A stretch of 28,726 nucleotides of DNA from JBDHZU01 sp039812085 (GCA_039812085.1 JBDHZU010000009.1:1-28726); one strand, 5' to 3'. Shown: positions 1 through 9,258, numbered from the stretch's first letter. Translations and numbers: made by a program. Notes: generated by a model from the sequence alone, not told the origin.

Positions 1-1
1 T

Positions 2-157
2 CTGTACGGAGCCATCTTGGGATTTGACACCCACTATTTGTGGAATCCCCCCGACGTCTCCCATCCAAAAGACGATTTCTCGGATGAGGCTTACTACTCC
101 AGTTGGACGATGGACCTCGACCAGCACGCAAGCACTCTTGCACAGCTCACCAGTTAG
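2..157 (+). CDS. C-terminal fragment of an unidentified protein (5' end outside window)
   Basis: An open frame enters from the left edge and ends at a TAG about 10 bases before a strong hairpin. The 51 visible residues are rich in aromatic and acidic residues (LYGAILGFD, YLWNPPD, AYYSSWTMDLDQ). This composition looks like real protein, unlike the competing frame, which also stays open for about 160 bases. I do not recognise the family and no catalytic motif is visible. The gene converges on rpoC and shares its terminator. Frame choice is an inference from composition and position. Confidence 0.45.
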   Translation: MYGAILGFDTHYLWNPPDVSHPKDDFSDEAYYSSWTMDLDQHASTLAQLTS

Positions 158-167
158 CCAATGACGA

Positions 168-205
168 ATGAGTGGGGCCCGACCAAAAGGTCGGGCCCCA
201 CTCAT
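168..205. terminator. Bidirectional hairpin terminator between the partial gene and rpoC
   Basis: A perfect 17-bp inverted repeat (ATGAGTGGGGCCCGACC at 168-184, its complement at 189-205) surrounds a 4-base AAAA/TTTT loop. It lies 10 bases after the upstream TAG and 12 bases beyond the rpoC stop, so it can end transcription from both sides. T-runs after the stem are poor on both strands, as is common for actinobacterial terminators. Confidence 0.85.
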
Positions 206-217
206 CGTTAATACGGT

Positions 218-3200
218 TTAGCGGTAATCGGAACCACCGAAGTCGTACTCCTCCAGCGGTACTGATGCTGCGGCAGGATCGCCGAAGCCACCGGAGTAGT
301 CCATATCGTCGTAAGCAGTCAGCTGCGCGTACATTGCAGCCTTTGCTTCCTCGGTGGGATCGACCTTCACGTTGCGGTAACGCGACAGTCCGGTACCAGC
401 CGGGATCAGCTTGCCGATGATCACGTTTTCCTTCAGGCCGACCAGCGGATCGCTCTTGGCATGGATCGCCGCATCGGTGAGCACGCGGGTCGTCTCCTGG
501 AAGGAGGCGGCCGACAGCCACGATTCGGTAGCCAGCGATGCCTTGGTGATACCCATCAGTTCCGGACGACCAGAGGCTGGCTTGGATCCAGCCTTGATCA
601 GCTCCTTGTTCTTGGTTTGGAAGGCTGCCGCCTCTACCAAGTCACCGGTGATGAAGTCCGAATCACCCGGTTCGATGATCGTGATGCGGCGCAGCATCTG
701 ACGCACCACAACCTCGATGTGCTTGTCGTGAATCGACACACCCTGGGAGCGGTACACCTCCTGCACCTGATCAACCAAGTGCAACTGCACTTGACGCGGA
801 CCGAGGATGCGCAGCACCTGCTTGGGGTCGATGGCACCGACGATGAGCTGGTCGCCCACCTCTACTCGAGCACCGTCTTCCACCAACAAACGCGCACGCT
901 TGGTGACGGGGTAAGCGATTTCCTCGCTGCCATCGTCAGGAACGATGACGATCTTGCGAGTCTTATCGGTGTCATCCACCCGGACCTTGCCCGCCACCTC
1001 AGTGATCGGAGCAACGCCCTTCGGGGTGCGAGCTTCGAAGAGTTCGTTGACACGAGGCAGACCGTGCGTGATGTCTTCACCAGCCACACCACCGGTGTGG
1101 AAGGTACGCATGGTCAGCTGAGTACCGGGTTCACCAATGGACTGCGCCGCGACGATACCGATCGCCTCGCCCACATCCACCAGCTTTCCGGTTGCCAACG
1201 AACGTCCGTAGCAGGCCGCACAAGCGCCAACCTTGGATTCGCAGATGAGCACCGAACGTGCCTTGACGGACTCGACGCCAGCCTCGACCAATTCGTCGAT
1301 CAGGGTTAGCGACAGTTCATCACCACGGCTCGCGATGGTCTTGCCATCGACCACCACGTCGTCAGACAGCACGCGGGAAGCAGCCGATGTATCGACGTTG
1401 TCGATCACGCGAACCTTGCCGTCGGAACCAGCTTCGCCAATCGGCGTTGCCAATCCGCGCTCAGTTCCACAGTCTTCTTCGCGCACGATGACGTCCTGCG
1501 ACACGTCCACCAGACGACGAGTCAAGTAACCCGAGTCAGCAGTACGCAACGCGGTGTCAGCCAGACCCTTACGGGCACCGTGCGTGGCGATGAAGAACTC
1601 CAGCACCGACAAGCCTTCGCGGTAGTTCGACTTGATCGGACGCGGGATGATCTCGCCCTTGGGGTTGGCCACCAGACCGCGCATACCGGCAATCTGTCGA
1701 ACCTGCGCCATGTTTCCGCGAGCTCCGGAGTCAACCATCATGTAGACCGGGTTGTTCACCGGGAAGTTCTCGTTCATGGCCTCAGCAACATCGTCTGTCG
1801 CCTTGGTCCAAATCCCGATCAGCTCCTGACGCCGTTCGGCATCGGTGATCAAGCCTCGTTCGTACTGACGCTGCACCTTCTCGTCACGCTCTTCAGCAGC
1901 CTTGAGCAGCTCCGGCTTCTGCGGAGGAGCCACAACATCGCTGATCGAGATCGTCACACCGGAACGTGTGGACCAGTAGAAGCCCAGTGCCTTCAGTGCG
2001 TCGAGGGTGGCAGCGACCTGAACCTTGCTTTCCTTCTCGGCCAGATCGTTCACCACAGCACCCAATTGCTTCTTGTCGACGAGGAGGTCGACGAAGGGGT
2101 AATTGGCAGGCATTGCGTCGTTGAACAGCGCACGACCCAAAGTGGTTTCAATCGTGAATGGCTGACCGGCAGTCCATCCTTCGGGTGCCTCGAAGCCAAC
2201 GGGCGGCGTGGCATCGCCAGGCAGACGCAGACGGATCTTGGCGCGCAAGGACAGTGAGCCCTGGTCGAACGCCATGATCGCCTCGGGGATGGAGGAGAAG
2301 GCACGGCCTTCGCCCTCGGCACCCTCATCCAGGCCGGTGAGGAAGTAAATACCCAGCACCATGTCCTGCGTCGGCGTCGTGATCGGACGACCGTTTGCCG
2401 GCGACAGGATGTTGTTCGCCGACAGCATCAAGATGCGGGCTTCGGCTTGAGCCTCAGCACTCAACGGCAGGTGAACAGCCATCTGGTCACCGTCGAAGTC
2501 TGCGTTGAACGCGGTGCAGACCAGCGGGTGAATCTGGATGGCCTTACCTTCGATCAGTTGTGGCTCGAACGCCTGGATACCCAGACGGTGCAGGGTTGGC
2601 GCACGGTTCAGCAGCACTGGGTGCTCGGCAATGACCTCTTCCAGCACGTCCCACACCACGGCACGGGAACGCTCGACCATGCGCTTGGCGCTCTTGATGT
2701 TCTGCGCGTGGTTGAGATCCACCAGACGCTTCATCACGAACGGCTTGAACAGTTCCAAAGCCATCTGCTTGGGCAGACCGCACTGGTGCAGCTTGAGCTG
2801 CGGACCAACCACGATGACCGAACGGCCCGAGTAGTCCACACGCTTACCGAGCAGGTTCTGACGGAAGCGTCCCTGCTTGCCCTTGAGCATGTCGGACAGT
2901 GACTTGAGAGCACGGTTACCCGGACCCGTCACCGGACGTCCACGACGACCATTGTCGAACAACGCATCCACTGCTTCCTGCAGCATGCGCTTTTCGTTGT
3001 TGACGATGATCTCCGGCGCACCCAGATCAAGCAGTCGCTTGAGACGGTTGTTGCGGTTGATCACACGGCGGTACAGATCGTTGAGATCGGAGGTCGCGAA
3101 GCGGCCACCATCCAACTGCACCATCGGACGCAGATCCGGTGGGATGACCGGGACGCAGTCCAGCACCATGCCCATCGGTGAGTTCGTCGTCTGCTTGAAC

Positions 3201-4102
3201 GCATTGACGACCTTCAGGCGCTTGAGCGCACGGGTCTTCTTCTGGCCCTTGCCGTTCTCGATGATCTCGCGCAGCAGTTCTGCTTCGGCATCCAGATCGA
3301 AGGTCTCCAGACGCTTCTGGATTGCAGCAGCACCCATGCCACCGTCGAAGTAGCGGCCGTAACGGTCGCGCATTTCGCGGTAGAGGACTTCGTTGCCTTC
3401 CAGGTCCTGCACCTTAAGGCTGCGGAACCGATCGAACACCTCGTCCAGGAACGTGATCTGCTTGTCGCTGTTGCGACGGATCGCGTTCATCTCACGCTCG
3501 GCGCTCTCCTTGGTGCGTCGCTTGATGTCCGACTTCGCGCCCTCTTCTTCGAGCTTGGCGATGTCTTCTTCCAGCTTGGCAGCGCGCTGGTTGATCTGCT
3601 CGTCGCGACGATCAGTCAGCTTCTTCTTGTCCACCTCGAGCTTGGTTTCCAAGCTCGGTAGCGCTTCGTGGCGACCGTCTTCGTCCACCGACGTGATCAT
3701 GTAGGCAGCAAAGTAGATGACCTTTTCCAGGTCCTTCGGTGCCAGATCAAGCAGGTAGCCCAGGCGGCTCGGGACGCCCTTGAAGTACCAGATGTGGGTG
3801 ACCGGTGCGGCCAACTCGATGTGACCCATGCGCTCACGACGCACCTTGGCCCGAGTGACCTCAACACCACAACGCTCACAAATGATGCCCTTGAAGCGCA
3901 CGCGCTTGTACTTGCCGCAGTAGCACTCCCAGTCGCGAGTCGGTCCGAAGATCTTCTCGCAGAACAGGCCGTCCTTCTCTGGCTTGAGCGTGCGGTAGTT
4001 GATCGTCTCGGGCTTCTTAACCTCGCCGTTCGACCACGTACGGATGTCATCCGCAGTGGCCAGACCGATACGCAGTTCGTCGAAGTAGTTCACGTCCAAC
4101 AT
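218..4102 (-). CDS. rpoC: DNA-directed RNA polymerase subunit beta'
   Basis: This is the beta' subunit of RNA polymerase, 1294 aa, close to the mycobacterial length (about 1316). The N-terminal zinc site is C60, C62, C75 and C78. The catalytic NADFDGDQ motif has its three Mg-binding aspartates at 535, 537 and 539, the same numbers as in Mycobacterium tuberculosis. The second zinc site is formed by C878, C954, C961 and C964. The ATG lies 5 bases after the rpoB stop, and its Shine-Dalgarno sequence GAGGAGG sits inside the last codons of rpoB, so the two genes are cotranscribed and probably translationally coupled. Nothing is missing. Identity is certain from the motifs and full-length match to the family. 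Confidence 0.99.
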   Translation of the reverse strand: MLDVNYFDELRIGLATADDIRTWSNGEVKKPETINYRTLKPEKDGLFCEKIFGPTRDWECYCGKYKRVRFKGIICERCGVEVTRAKVRRERMGHIELAAPVTHIWYFKGVPSRLGYLLDLAPKDLEKVIYFAAYMITSVDEDGRHEALPSLETKLEVDKKKLTDRRDEQINQRAAKLEEDIAKLEEEGAKSDIKRRTKESAEREMNAIRRNSDKQITFLDEVFDRFRSLKVQDLEGNEVLYREMRDRYGRYFDGGMGAAAIQKRLETFDLDAEAELLREIIENGKGQKKTRALKRLKVVNAFKQTTNSPMGMVLDCVPVIPPDLRPMVQLDGGRFATSDLNDLYRRVINRNNRLKRLLDLGAPEIIVNNEKRMLQEAVDALFDNGRRGRPVTGPGNRALKSLSDMLKGKQGRFRQNLLGKRVDYSGRSVIVVGPQLKLHQCGLPKQMALELFKPFVMKRLVDLNHAQNIKSAKRMVERSRAVVWDVLEEVIAEHPVLLNRAPTLHRLGIQAFEPQLIEGKAIQIHPLVCTAFNADFDGDQMAVHLPLSAEAQAEARILMLSANNILSPANGRPITTPTQDMVLGIYFLTGLDEGAEGEGRAFSSIPEAIMAFDQGSLSLRAKIRLRLPGDATPPVGFEAPEGWTAGQPFTIETTLGRALFNDAMPANYPFVDLLVDKKQLGAVVNDLAEKESKVQVAATLDALKALGFYWSTRSGVTISISDVVAPPQKPELLKAAEERDEKVQRQYERGLITDAERRQELIGIWTKATDDVAEAMNENFPVNNPVYMMVDSGARGNMAQVRQIAGMRGLVANPKGEIIPRPIKSNYREGLSVLEFFIATHGARKGLADTALRTADSGYLTRRLVDVSQDVIVREEDCGTERGLATPIGEAGSDGKVRVIDNVDTSAASRVLSDDVVVDGKTIASRGDELSLTLIDELVEAGVESVKARSVLICESKVGACAACYGRSLATGKLVDVGEAIGIVAAQSIGEPGTQLTMRTFHTGGVAGEDITHGLPRVNELFEARTPKGVAPITEVAGKVRVDDTDKTRKIVIVPDDGSEEIAYPVTKRARLLVEDGARVEVGDQLIVGAIDPKQVLRILGPRQVQLHLVDQVQEVYRSQGVSIHDKHIEVVVRQMLRRITIIEPGDSDFITGDLVEAAAFQTKNKELIKAGSKPASGRPELMGITKASLATESWLSAASFQETTRVLTDAAIHAKSDPLVGLKENVIIGKLIPAGTGLSRYRNVKVDPTEEAKAAMYAQLTAYDDMDYSGGFGDPAAASVPLEEYDFGGSDYR

Positions 4103-4107
4103 CAGTC

Positions 4108-7100
4108 TCAGACCTCCTCAACGCTGCTGGGCTCGCGGCGGGACAAGTCGATTCCGAGTTCCTCAGCCGCGCGGAACACGTCATCGTCGGAGTCCTTCAT
4201 CTCGATGGCTTGACCATCGCTGGCCAGCACCTCGACATTCAGACACATCGACTGCATTTCCTTGATCAACACCTTGAAGGATTCGGGGATACCCGGCTCC
4301 GGGATGTTCTCGCCCTTGACGATTGCCTCGTAAACCTTCACGCGGCCGTTCACGTCATCGGACTTGATGGTCAACAGTTCCTGCAGCGCATAGGAGGCGC
4401 CGTAGGCCTCGAGCGCCCACACCTCCATCTCGCCGAATCGCTGACCACCGAACTGCGCCTTACCACCCAGCGGCTGCTGCGTGATCATCGAGTACGGACC
4501 GGTCGAACGAGCGTGGATCTTGTCGTCAACCAAGTGGTGCAGCTTCAGGATGTACATGTAGCCCACGGAGATCGGACTTGGGAACGGCTCACCGGAACGA
4601 CCGTCAATCAGTCGTGCCTTACCGTCCGGTCCAACCAAACGCTGACCTTCGGGAGTCGGGATCGTGGACTCAAGCAGTCCGGCGATCTCTTCTTCCTGGG
4701 CACCGTCGAACACCGGAGTTGCGACTCGGGTCATCGGTTCGGCCTTGCGGACCTTCTTGTCCAGCTTCTCTGCCCACTCGGGGCTTCCCTCGATTTCCCA
4801 ACCACGGGAAGCGATCCAGCCCAGGTGAGTCTCAAGTACCTGACCCACGTTCATACGGCCAGGAACACCCAATGGGTTGAGCACGACGTCGACTGGGGTG
4901 CCGTCTTCCAGGAATGGCATGTCCTCGACCGGGAGCACCTTGGAGATAACACCCTTGTTGCCGTGACGGCCAGCAAGCTTGTCGCCCACGTTGATCTTGC
5001 GCTTCTGGGCGATGTAGACGCGAACCATCTGGTTCACACCTGGCGACAGTTCGTCGCCTTCATCGCGGTCAAAGACACGAACGTCGATGACGATGCCGGA
5101 CTCACCGTGCGGAACCTTCAGCGAGGTGTCGCGAACTTCGCGGGACTTCTCACCAAAGATCGCGCGCAGCAGGCGCTCTTCTGGGGTCAGTTCGGTCTCG
5201 CCCTTCGGGGTGACCTTTCCGACCAGGATGTCGCCGGTGACAACCTCTGCACCGATCCGGATGATGCCGCGCTCGTCGAGATCAGCCAGCACCTCTTCGG
5301 AGACGTTCGGGATATCCCGAGTGATCTCTTCCGGGCCCAGCTTGGTGTCACGGGCATCGACTTCGTGCTCTTCGATGTGGATCGAGGACAACACGTCGTC
5401 CTGCACCAGACGCTGGCTCAAGATGATGGCGTCTTCGTAGTTGTGGCCTTCCCAGCTCATGAATGCCACGAGCAGGTTGGTACCCAAGGACATGTCGCCC
5501 TTGTCGGTACACGGACCGTCGGCGATGACTTCACCCGTCGCCACAACCTGACCCTGGCTAACCAGCGGTGTCTGGTTGAAGCAGGTGCCCTGGTTGGAGC
5601 GGACGAACTTACGCACACGGTAGGTGCGCTCGTTGCCGTCATCCTGGGCGATGGTGATCATGTCGGCAGAAACCTCCGACACCGTTCCACCCTGCTCGGC
5701 GACGATGACGTCACCAGCATCGACGGCGGCGCGGTATTCCATACCCGTACCGACCAACGGAGCAGCCGAACGCACCAACGGCACCGACTGACGCTGCATG
5801 TTGGAACCCATGAGGGCACGGTTGGCGTCGTCGTGCTCCAAGAACGGAATCAGCGCGGTTGCGACCGACACCATCTGGCGTGGCGAGACGTCCATGTAGT
5901 CGACATCTTCGGGATGGACGTAGTCCACTTCACCGTTCTTACGACGGATCAGGACTCGCTCATCGGCGAAGGTGTTGTCCTTGTTCAACGGCGAGTTGGC
6001 CTGCGCCTTGACGTAGAGGTCTTCTTCGTCGGCAGTCAGGTAATCGATCTGATCGGTGACCTTGCCGTTCTTGACCTTCCGGTACGGCGTCTCCACGAAA
6101 CCGAACGGGTTGACCCGCGCGAAGGTGGACAGCGAACCGATCAGACCAATGTTGGGGCCTTCTGGAGTTTCGATCGGGCACATACGGCCGTAGTGGCTCG
6201 GGTGGACGTCACGGACCTCGAAGCCCGCGCGCTCACGAGACAGACCACCCGGGCCAAGCGCGGACATACGACGTTTGTGCGTCAGGCCGGCCAATGGGTT
6301 GTTCTGGTCCATGAACTGGGATAGCTGGGAGGTTCCGAAGAACTCCTTCAGCGATGCCACCACGGGACGAATGTTGATCAGGGTCTGCGGCGTGATCGCT
6401 TCGACATCCTGAGTCGTCATCCGCTCGCGAACCACGCGCTCCATGCGGGACAAACCAGTCCGGATCTGGTTCTGGATCAGTTCGCCAACAGTGCGCAGAC
6501 GACGGTTACCGAAGTGGTCGATGTCGTCGGTCTCAACGCGGATCTCTCCACGGGCGCTGTCCTTGACCTGCTCACCAGCATGCAAACGGATCAGGTAGTC
6601 GATCGTGTCCGCGATGTCATCAATGCTCAGGACGTTTTCGGACAGATCCGAATCGCGACCCAGCTTGCGGTTGATCTTGTATCGACCGACCTTGGCCAAG
6701 TCGTAGCGCTTCGGGTTGAAGTAGTAGTTGTTCAACAAGGTGCGCGATGCGTCAACTGTGGGCGGTTCACCCGGACGCAGCTTGCGGTAGATATCCAGCA
6801 GGGCCTCGTCCTCGGTATTGACCGTGTCCTTCTCGAGGGTCTGGCGGATGGACTCGTACTTGTTGGTGTCGAAGCGTTCCAGGATCTGCTCGGTGGTCAT
6901 GCCGAGGGCCTTGAGGAACACCGTGACCGGCTGCTTGCGCTTGCGGTCAACGCGGACGCTGACGAGATCCTTCTTGTCGATCTCGAATTCGATCCAGGCA
7001 CCACGACTCGGAATGATCTTCGCGACGAAGATTTCCTTGTCCGAGGTCTTATCCAGGCTGGTCTCGAAGTAGACGCCTGGGGAACGAACCAACTGAGAGA

Positions 7101-7629
7101 CAACGACGCGCTCGGTGCCGTTGATGATGAAGGTGCCCTCAGGGGTCATCAGCGGGAAGTCGCCCATGAACACCGTCTGGGACTTGATTTCACCCGTGTC
7201 GTTGTTCATGAACTCAGCGGTCACGAACAGCGGACGGGAGTAGGTCAAGTCCTTGGAACGGCACTGCTCCAAGGTGTACTTGGGATCTTCGAAGTAGGGA
7301 TCAGAGAACGACAGCGACATGGTCCCGCTGAAGTCTTCGATCGGGCTGATCTCCGCAAAGATCTCTTCCAGACCGGACGTGGTCGGAACATCTTTGTCAC
7401 CGCGTTCGATCGCTTCGGCGATACGAGCCTGCCAGGCTTCGTTACCGAGCAAAGTGTCGAACGACGCCTTCTGCAGAGCAAGCAGGTCCGGAACCTCAAG
7501 AGGTTCGCGGATCTTTGCGAAGGAGACGCGTGGTGCGAGGGGCGGAGCGGGCGTGATGGGCGTGGTCGTGGCGGCCAACAGAGAACCTTTCGGCAACTGC
7601 GCGGTTGTGGTTTGGCGCAGAACACTCAC
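4108..7629 (-). CDS. rpoB: DNA-directed RNA polymerase subunit beta
   Basis: This is the beta subunit of RNA polymerase, 1173 aa from the upstream GTG. The rifampicin-binding cluster is intact (GTSQLSQFMDQ from residue 432, then THKRRMSALGPGG). Key drug contacts D441, H451 and S456 are wild type. A447 is found naturally in other bacteria; M455, where Leu or Ile is usual, is less common. The GTG at 7629 has only a distant G-run upstream. A TTG at 7578 (codon 18) has GAAAGG exactly 7 bases before it and starts nearer to where mycobacterial RpoB begins, so the true protein may be 17 residues shorter. The gene has its own promoter in the gap after rplL and is followed by rpoC after 5 bases. Confidence 0.98.
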   Translation of the reverse strand: MSVLRQTTTAQLPKGSLLAATTTPITPAPPLAPRVSFAKIREPLEVPDLLALQKASFDTLLGNEAWQARIAEAIERGDKDVPTTSGLEEIFAEISPIEDFSGTMSLSFSDPYFEDPKYTLEQCRSKDLTYSRPLFVTAEFMNNDTGEIKSQTVFMGDFPLMTPEGTFIINGTERVVVSQLVRSPGVYFETSLDKTSDKEIFVAKIIPSRGAWIEFEIDKKDLVSVRVDRKRKQPVTVFLKALGMTTEQILERFDTNKYESIRQTLEKDTVNTEDEALLDIYRKLRPGEPPTVDASRTLLNNYYFNPKRYDLAKVGRYKINRKLGRDSDLSENVLSIDDIADTIDYLIRLHAGEQVKDSARGEIRVETDDIDHFGNRRLRTVGELIQNQIRTGLSRMERVVRERMTTQDVEAITPQTLINIRPVVASLKEFFGTSQLSQFMDQNNPLAGLTHKRRMSALGPGGLSRERAGFEVRDVHPSHYGRMCPIETPEGPNIGLIGSLSTFARVNPFGFVETPYRKVKNGKVTDQIDYLTADEEDLYVKAQANSPLNKDNTFADERVLIRRKNGEVDYVHPEDVDYMDVSPRQMVSVATALIPFLEHDDANRALMGSNMQRQSVPLVRSAAPLVGTGMEYRAAVDAGDVIVAEQGGTVSEVSADMITIAQDDGNERTYRVRKFVRSNQGTCFNQTPLVSQGQVVATGEVIADGPCTDKGDMSLGTNLLVAFMSWEGHNYEDAIILSQRLVQDDVLSSIHIEEHEVDARDTKLGPEEITRDIPNVSEEVLADLDERGIIRIGAEVVTGDILVGKVTPKGETELTPEERLLRAIFGEKSREVRDTSLKVPHGESGIVIDVRVFDRDEGDELSPGVNQMVRVYIAQKRKINVGDKLAGRHGNKGVISKVLPVEDMPFLEDGTPVDVVLNPLGVPGRMNVGQVLETHLGWIASRGWEIEGSPEWAEKLDKKVRKAEPMTRVATPVFDGAQEEEIAGLLESTIPTPEGQRLVGPDGKARLIDGRSGEPFPSPISVGYMYILKLHHLVDDKIHARSTGPYSMITQQPLGGKAQFGGQRFGEMEVWALEAYGASYALQELLTIKSDDVNGRVKVYEAIVKGENIPEPGIPESFKVLIKEMQSMCLNVEVLASDGQAIEMKDSDDDVFRAAEELGIDLSRREPSSVEEV

Positions 7630-7750
7630 CGGTCAAGCAACAGGTCCCCCCGGACCCCACGTCGACGCATTCGAAGCTGACAACTTCGAGCGGACCTCTG
7701 GGCACACGGTTGTTGAACAAGTAGCAGGTGAGAGAGCAGCGCAACAAGAG

Positions 7751-7779
7751 AGTCTAATACACGTCCTTTTTGCTGCCAA
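7751..7779 (-). promoter_or_regulatory. Sigma-70-type promoter for rpoBC
   Basis: On the minus strand, TTGGCA (7774-7779) and TAGACT (7751-7756) are separated by exactly 17 bases, a very good match to the actinobacterial housekeeping promoter. It lies between the rplL terminator and rpoB and would give a 5' leader of about 115 bases. This shows that rpoBC can be transcribed independently of rplJL. Confidence 0.7.
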
Positions 7780-7832
7780 CCCCCTCCCCAGGTGACCCGA
7801 GTCACTGCCAGGGACATCCGCCGAGAACACCA

Positions 7833-7866
7833 AACGAGCGGCTCCCTCGTAAGGGAACCGCTCGTT
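7833..7866 (-). terminator. Terminator downstream of rplJL
   Basis: A 14-bp stem with one G-U pair in the minus-strand transcript (AACGAGCGG arm at 7833-7841, complement ending at 7866) encloses a 6-base loop about 24 bases after the rplL stop. It is followed by a weakly T-rich tail (TGGTGTTCTC). Together with the rpoB promoter beyond it, it probably reduces readthrough from ribosomal protein genes into rpoBC. Confidence 0.75.
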
Positions 7867-7889
7867 GTGGGGTGTTGCTTGAAGTGGTC

Positions 7890-8285
7890 TTACTTGATGG
7901 TGACGGTTGCGCCGGCGCCTTCGAGGGCTTCCTTTGCCTTGTCAGCAGCTTCCTTGTTGACCTTCTCCAGAACGGGCTTCGGAGCAGACTCAACGAGTTC
8001 CTTGGCCTCACCAAGACCCAGCGACGTCAGACCGCGGACCTCCTTGATGACCTGGATCTTCTTGCCGCCGACATCCTCAAGGATGACGTCGAATTCGTCC
8101 TGCTCAGCAGCAGCGCCACCGGCGTCGCCGCCAGCAGCAGCCGGTGCACCAGCAGCGGCAACGGCAACCGGAGCAGCCGCAGTCACACCGAAGGTGTCTT
8201 CGAACTGCTTAACGAACTCAGAGAGTTCGATGAGGGACATCTCCTTGAACGCATCGAGCAGTTCATCGGTAGAGAGCTTCGCCAT
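7890..8285 (-). CDS. rplL: 50S ribosomal protein L7/L12
   Basis: This is the stalk protein of the large ribosomal subunit that recruits translation factors, 131 aa and typical in length. The N-terminal dimerisation and L10-binding helices (STDELLDAFKEM, LSEFVKQFED) are followed by an Ala/Gly-rich hinge at about residues 36-60. The C-terminal factor-binding domain (DVILEDVGGKKIQVIKEVR, GLGEAKELVE) completes it. The ATG has a GGAAAGG ribosome-binding site 6 bases upstream. It follows rplJ by 78 bases in the same transcript. Confidence 0.99.
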   Translation of the reverse strand: MAKLSTDELLDAFKEMSLIELSEFVKQFEDTFGVTAAAPVAVAAAGAPAAAGGDAGGAAAEQDEFDVILEDVGGKKIQVIKEVRGLTSLGLGEAKELVESAPKPVLEKVNKEAADKAKEALEGAGATVTIK

Positions 8286-8363
8286 GATCGGCCTTTCCTT
8301 TCATTTACTCCGCCCGTTGCCCGGGTGGATGTCTGTGTGTTGTGTGGTTGGTCGTACGGGTTC

Positions 8364-9011
8364 TTACTCAGCAGCTTCGTCAGTTGCTGGGGCTTCTTCG
8401 GTTGCCTCGGCGCTGGCTTCGGCAGGGGCTTCATCAACAGGTGCTTCCTCGGCGGGAGCGTCCTCGGCAGGGGCTTCTACTGCGGCGACCGGGCCTTCGG
8501 CCTCGACCTTGGCCCGCAACGCATCCACCGTGCGAGCTGCTTGCGACAACGGTGCCGCGAACAGGGAAACTGCCTGCTGCAGCGATGCGTTCATCGCACC
8601 AGCCAGCTTCGCCAGCAGAACCTCGCGGCTCTCCAGTTCAGCCAGCTTGCTCAGTTCGGCCGGCTCCAGCAGGGCGCCGTCCATGTAGCCGCCCTTGATA
8701 ACCAGGGCGGGGTTGTCCTTGGCGAATTGCTTAAGGCCCTTGGCGGCAGCGACCACATCACCGGTGACGAATGCGACTGCACTTGGGCCGACCAGCTTGT
8801 CGTCCAAACCCTCGACTCCAGCCTGCTTGGCAGCCAGCTTGGTCAGGGTGTTCTTCACGACGGCGTACTCGGCGTGCTCACCGAGCGCGGTACGCAGCTC
8901 TTTGAGCTGGGCGACCGTCAGACCGCGGTACTCGGTCAGCACTGCTGCCGACGAGTTGGAGAAGCGGTCGGCGAGTTCGGCAACTGCCGTTGCCTTGTCA
9001 TCGCGTGCCAT
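8364..9011 (-). CDS. rplJ: 50S ribosomal protein L10 with long acidic C-terminal tail
   Basis: L10 anchors the L7/L12 stalk to the ribosome. The N-terminal domain is normal (LADRFSNSSAAVLTEYRGLT, then VKNTLTKLAA). I chose the ATG at 9011 rather than the GTG at 9017 because AAGGAG lies 5 bases before the ATG and overlaps the GTG. The 215-aa product is longer than the usual 165-180 aa. The last 47 residues (from about 169) are a low-complexity Ala/Glu/Pro/Asp run beyond the last L12-binding helix. The same composition appears in the NusG extension. An attenuator-like leader lies upstream. Identity is sure; the tail's role is unknown. Confidence 0.98.
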   Translation of the reverse strand: MARDDKATAVAELADRFSNSSAAVLTEYRGLTVAQLKELRTALGEHAEYAVVKNTLTKLAAKQAGVEGLDDKLVGPSAVAFVTGDVVAAAKGLKQFAKDNPALVIKGGYMDGALLEPAELSKLAELESREVLLAKLAGAMNASLQQAVSLFAAPLSQAARTVDALRAKVEAEGPVAAVEAPAEDAPAEEAPVDEAPAEASAEATEEAPATDEAAE

Positions 9012-9065
9012 GGGCACTCCTTACGAAATCGGTGACCGGTGAGTCTGACAGTCGTAACGAGGCCG

Positions 9066-9100
9066 AAAAACAAAATCCCGGGCGCAGGATGCGCACCGGG
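9066..9100 (-). promoter_or_regulatory. Transcription attenuator (L10 leader terminator) before rplJ
   Basis: In the minus-strand transcript a 10-bp GC-rich stem with one bulged base (CCCGG-T-GCGCA, loop TCC, TGCGC-CCGGG; 9077-9100) is followed at once by ATTTTGTTTTT (9066-9076). That is a textbook intrinsic terminator, placed about 55 bases before the rplJ start. In many bacteria L10 or the L10-L12 complex binds the leader of this operon and controls its expression. The sequence upstream (9101-9210, with AAGACCGCTGGTCC in the transcript) is probably the protein-binding part, but I could not fold or search it. Confidence 0.7.
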
Positions 9101-9213
9101 AGACAGAGTCGATGTGTCGACGATCTTCCTTGCTACACCTGCGCGGGCGTCCGATTCGGACCTTCGCCTCTCGTCATGCCAGAGGGACCAGCGGTCTTGG
9201 GTTATTCACCAGA

Positions 9214-9246
9214 GTACAGGTGCCGGAATCTCACCAGCACCTGTAC
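9214..9246 (-). terminator. Hairpin just downstream of rplA
   Basis: A perfect 10-bp inverted repeat (GTACAGGTGC at 9214-9223, its complement at 9237-9246) encloses a 13-base loop that can add two more pairs. It starts 12 bases after the rplA stop. There is no strong T-run, so it may be a partial terminator, an RNA-processing site between rplKA and rplJL, or the first element of the L10 leader. Confidence 0.55.
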
Positions 9247-9258
9247 CCCATTGAGTTA

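Noticed and set aside
4210..6324. 704-codon plus-strand open frame opposite rpoB
   Set aside because: It mirrors the codon pattern of rpoB on the other strand, has His/Asp/Val-rich nonsense composition and no ribosome-binding site. Several similar long antisense frames lie opposite rpoC and rplL-rplJ. They are side effects of G+C-biased codon use.
6280..6340. Rifampicin-resistance substitution in the RpoB drug-binding cluster
   Set aside because: The main contact residues (Asp441, His451, Ser456) are wild type. Ala447 occurs naturally in Bacillus and others. Met455 is uncommon but conservative, so resistance cannot be claimed.
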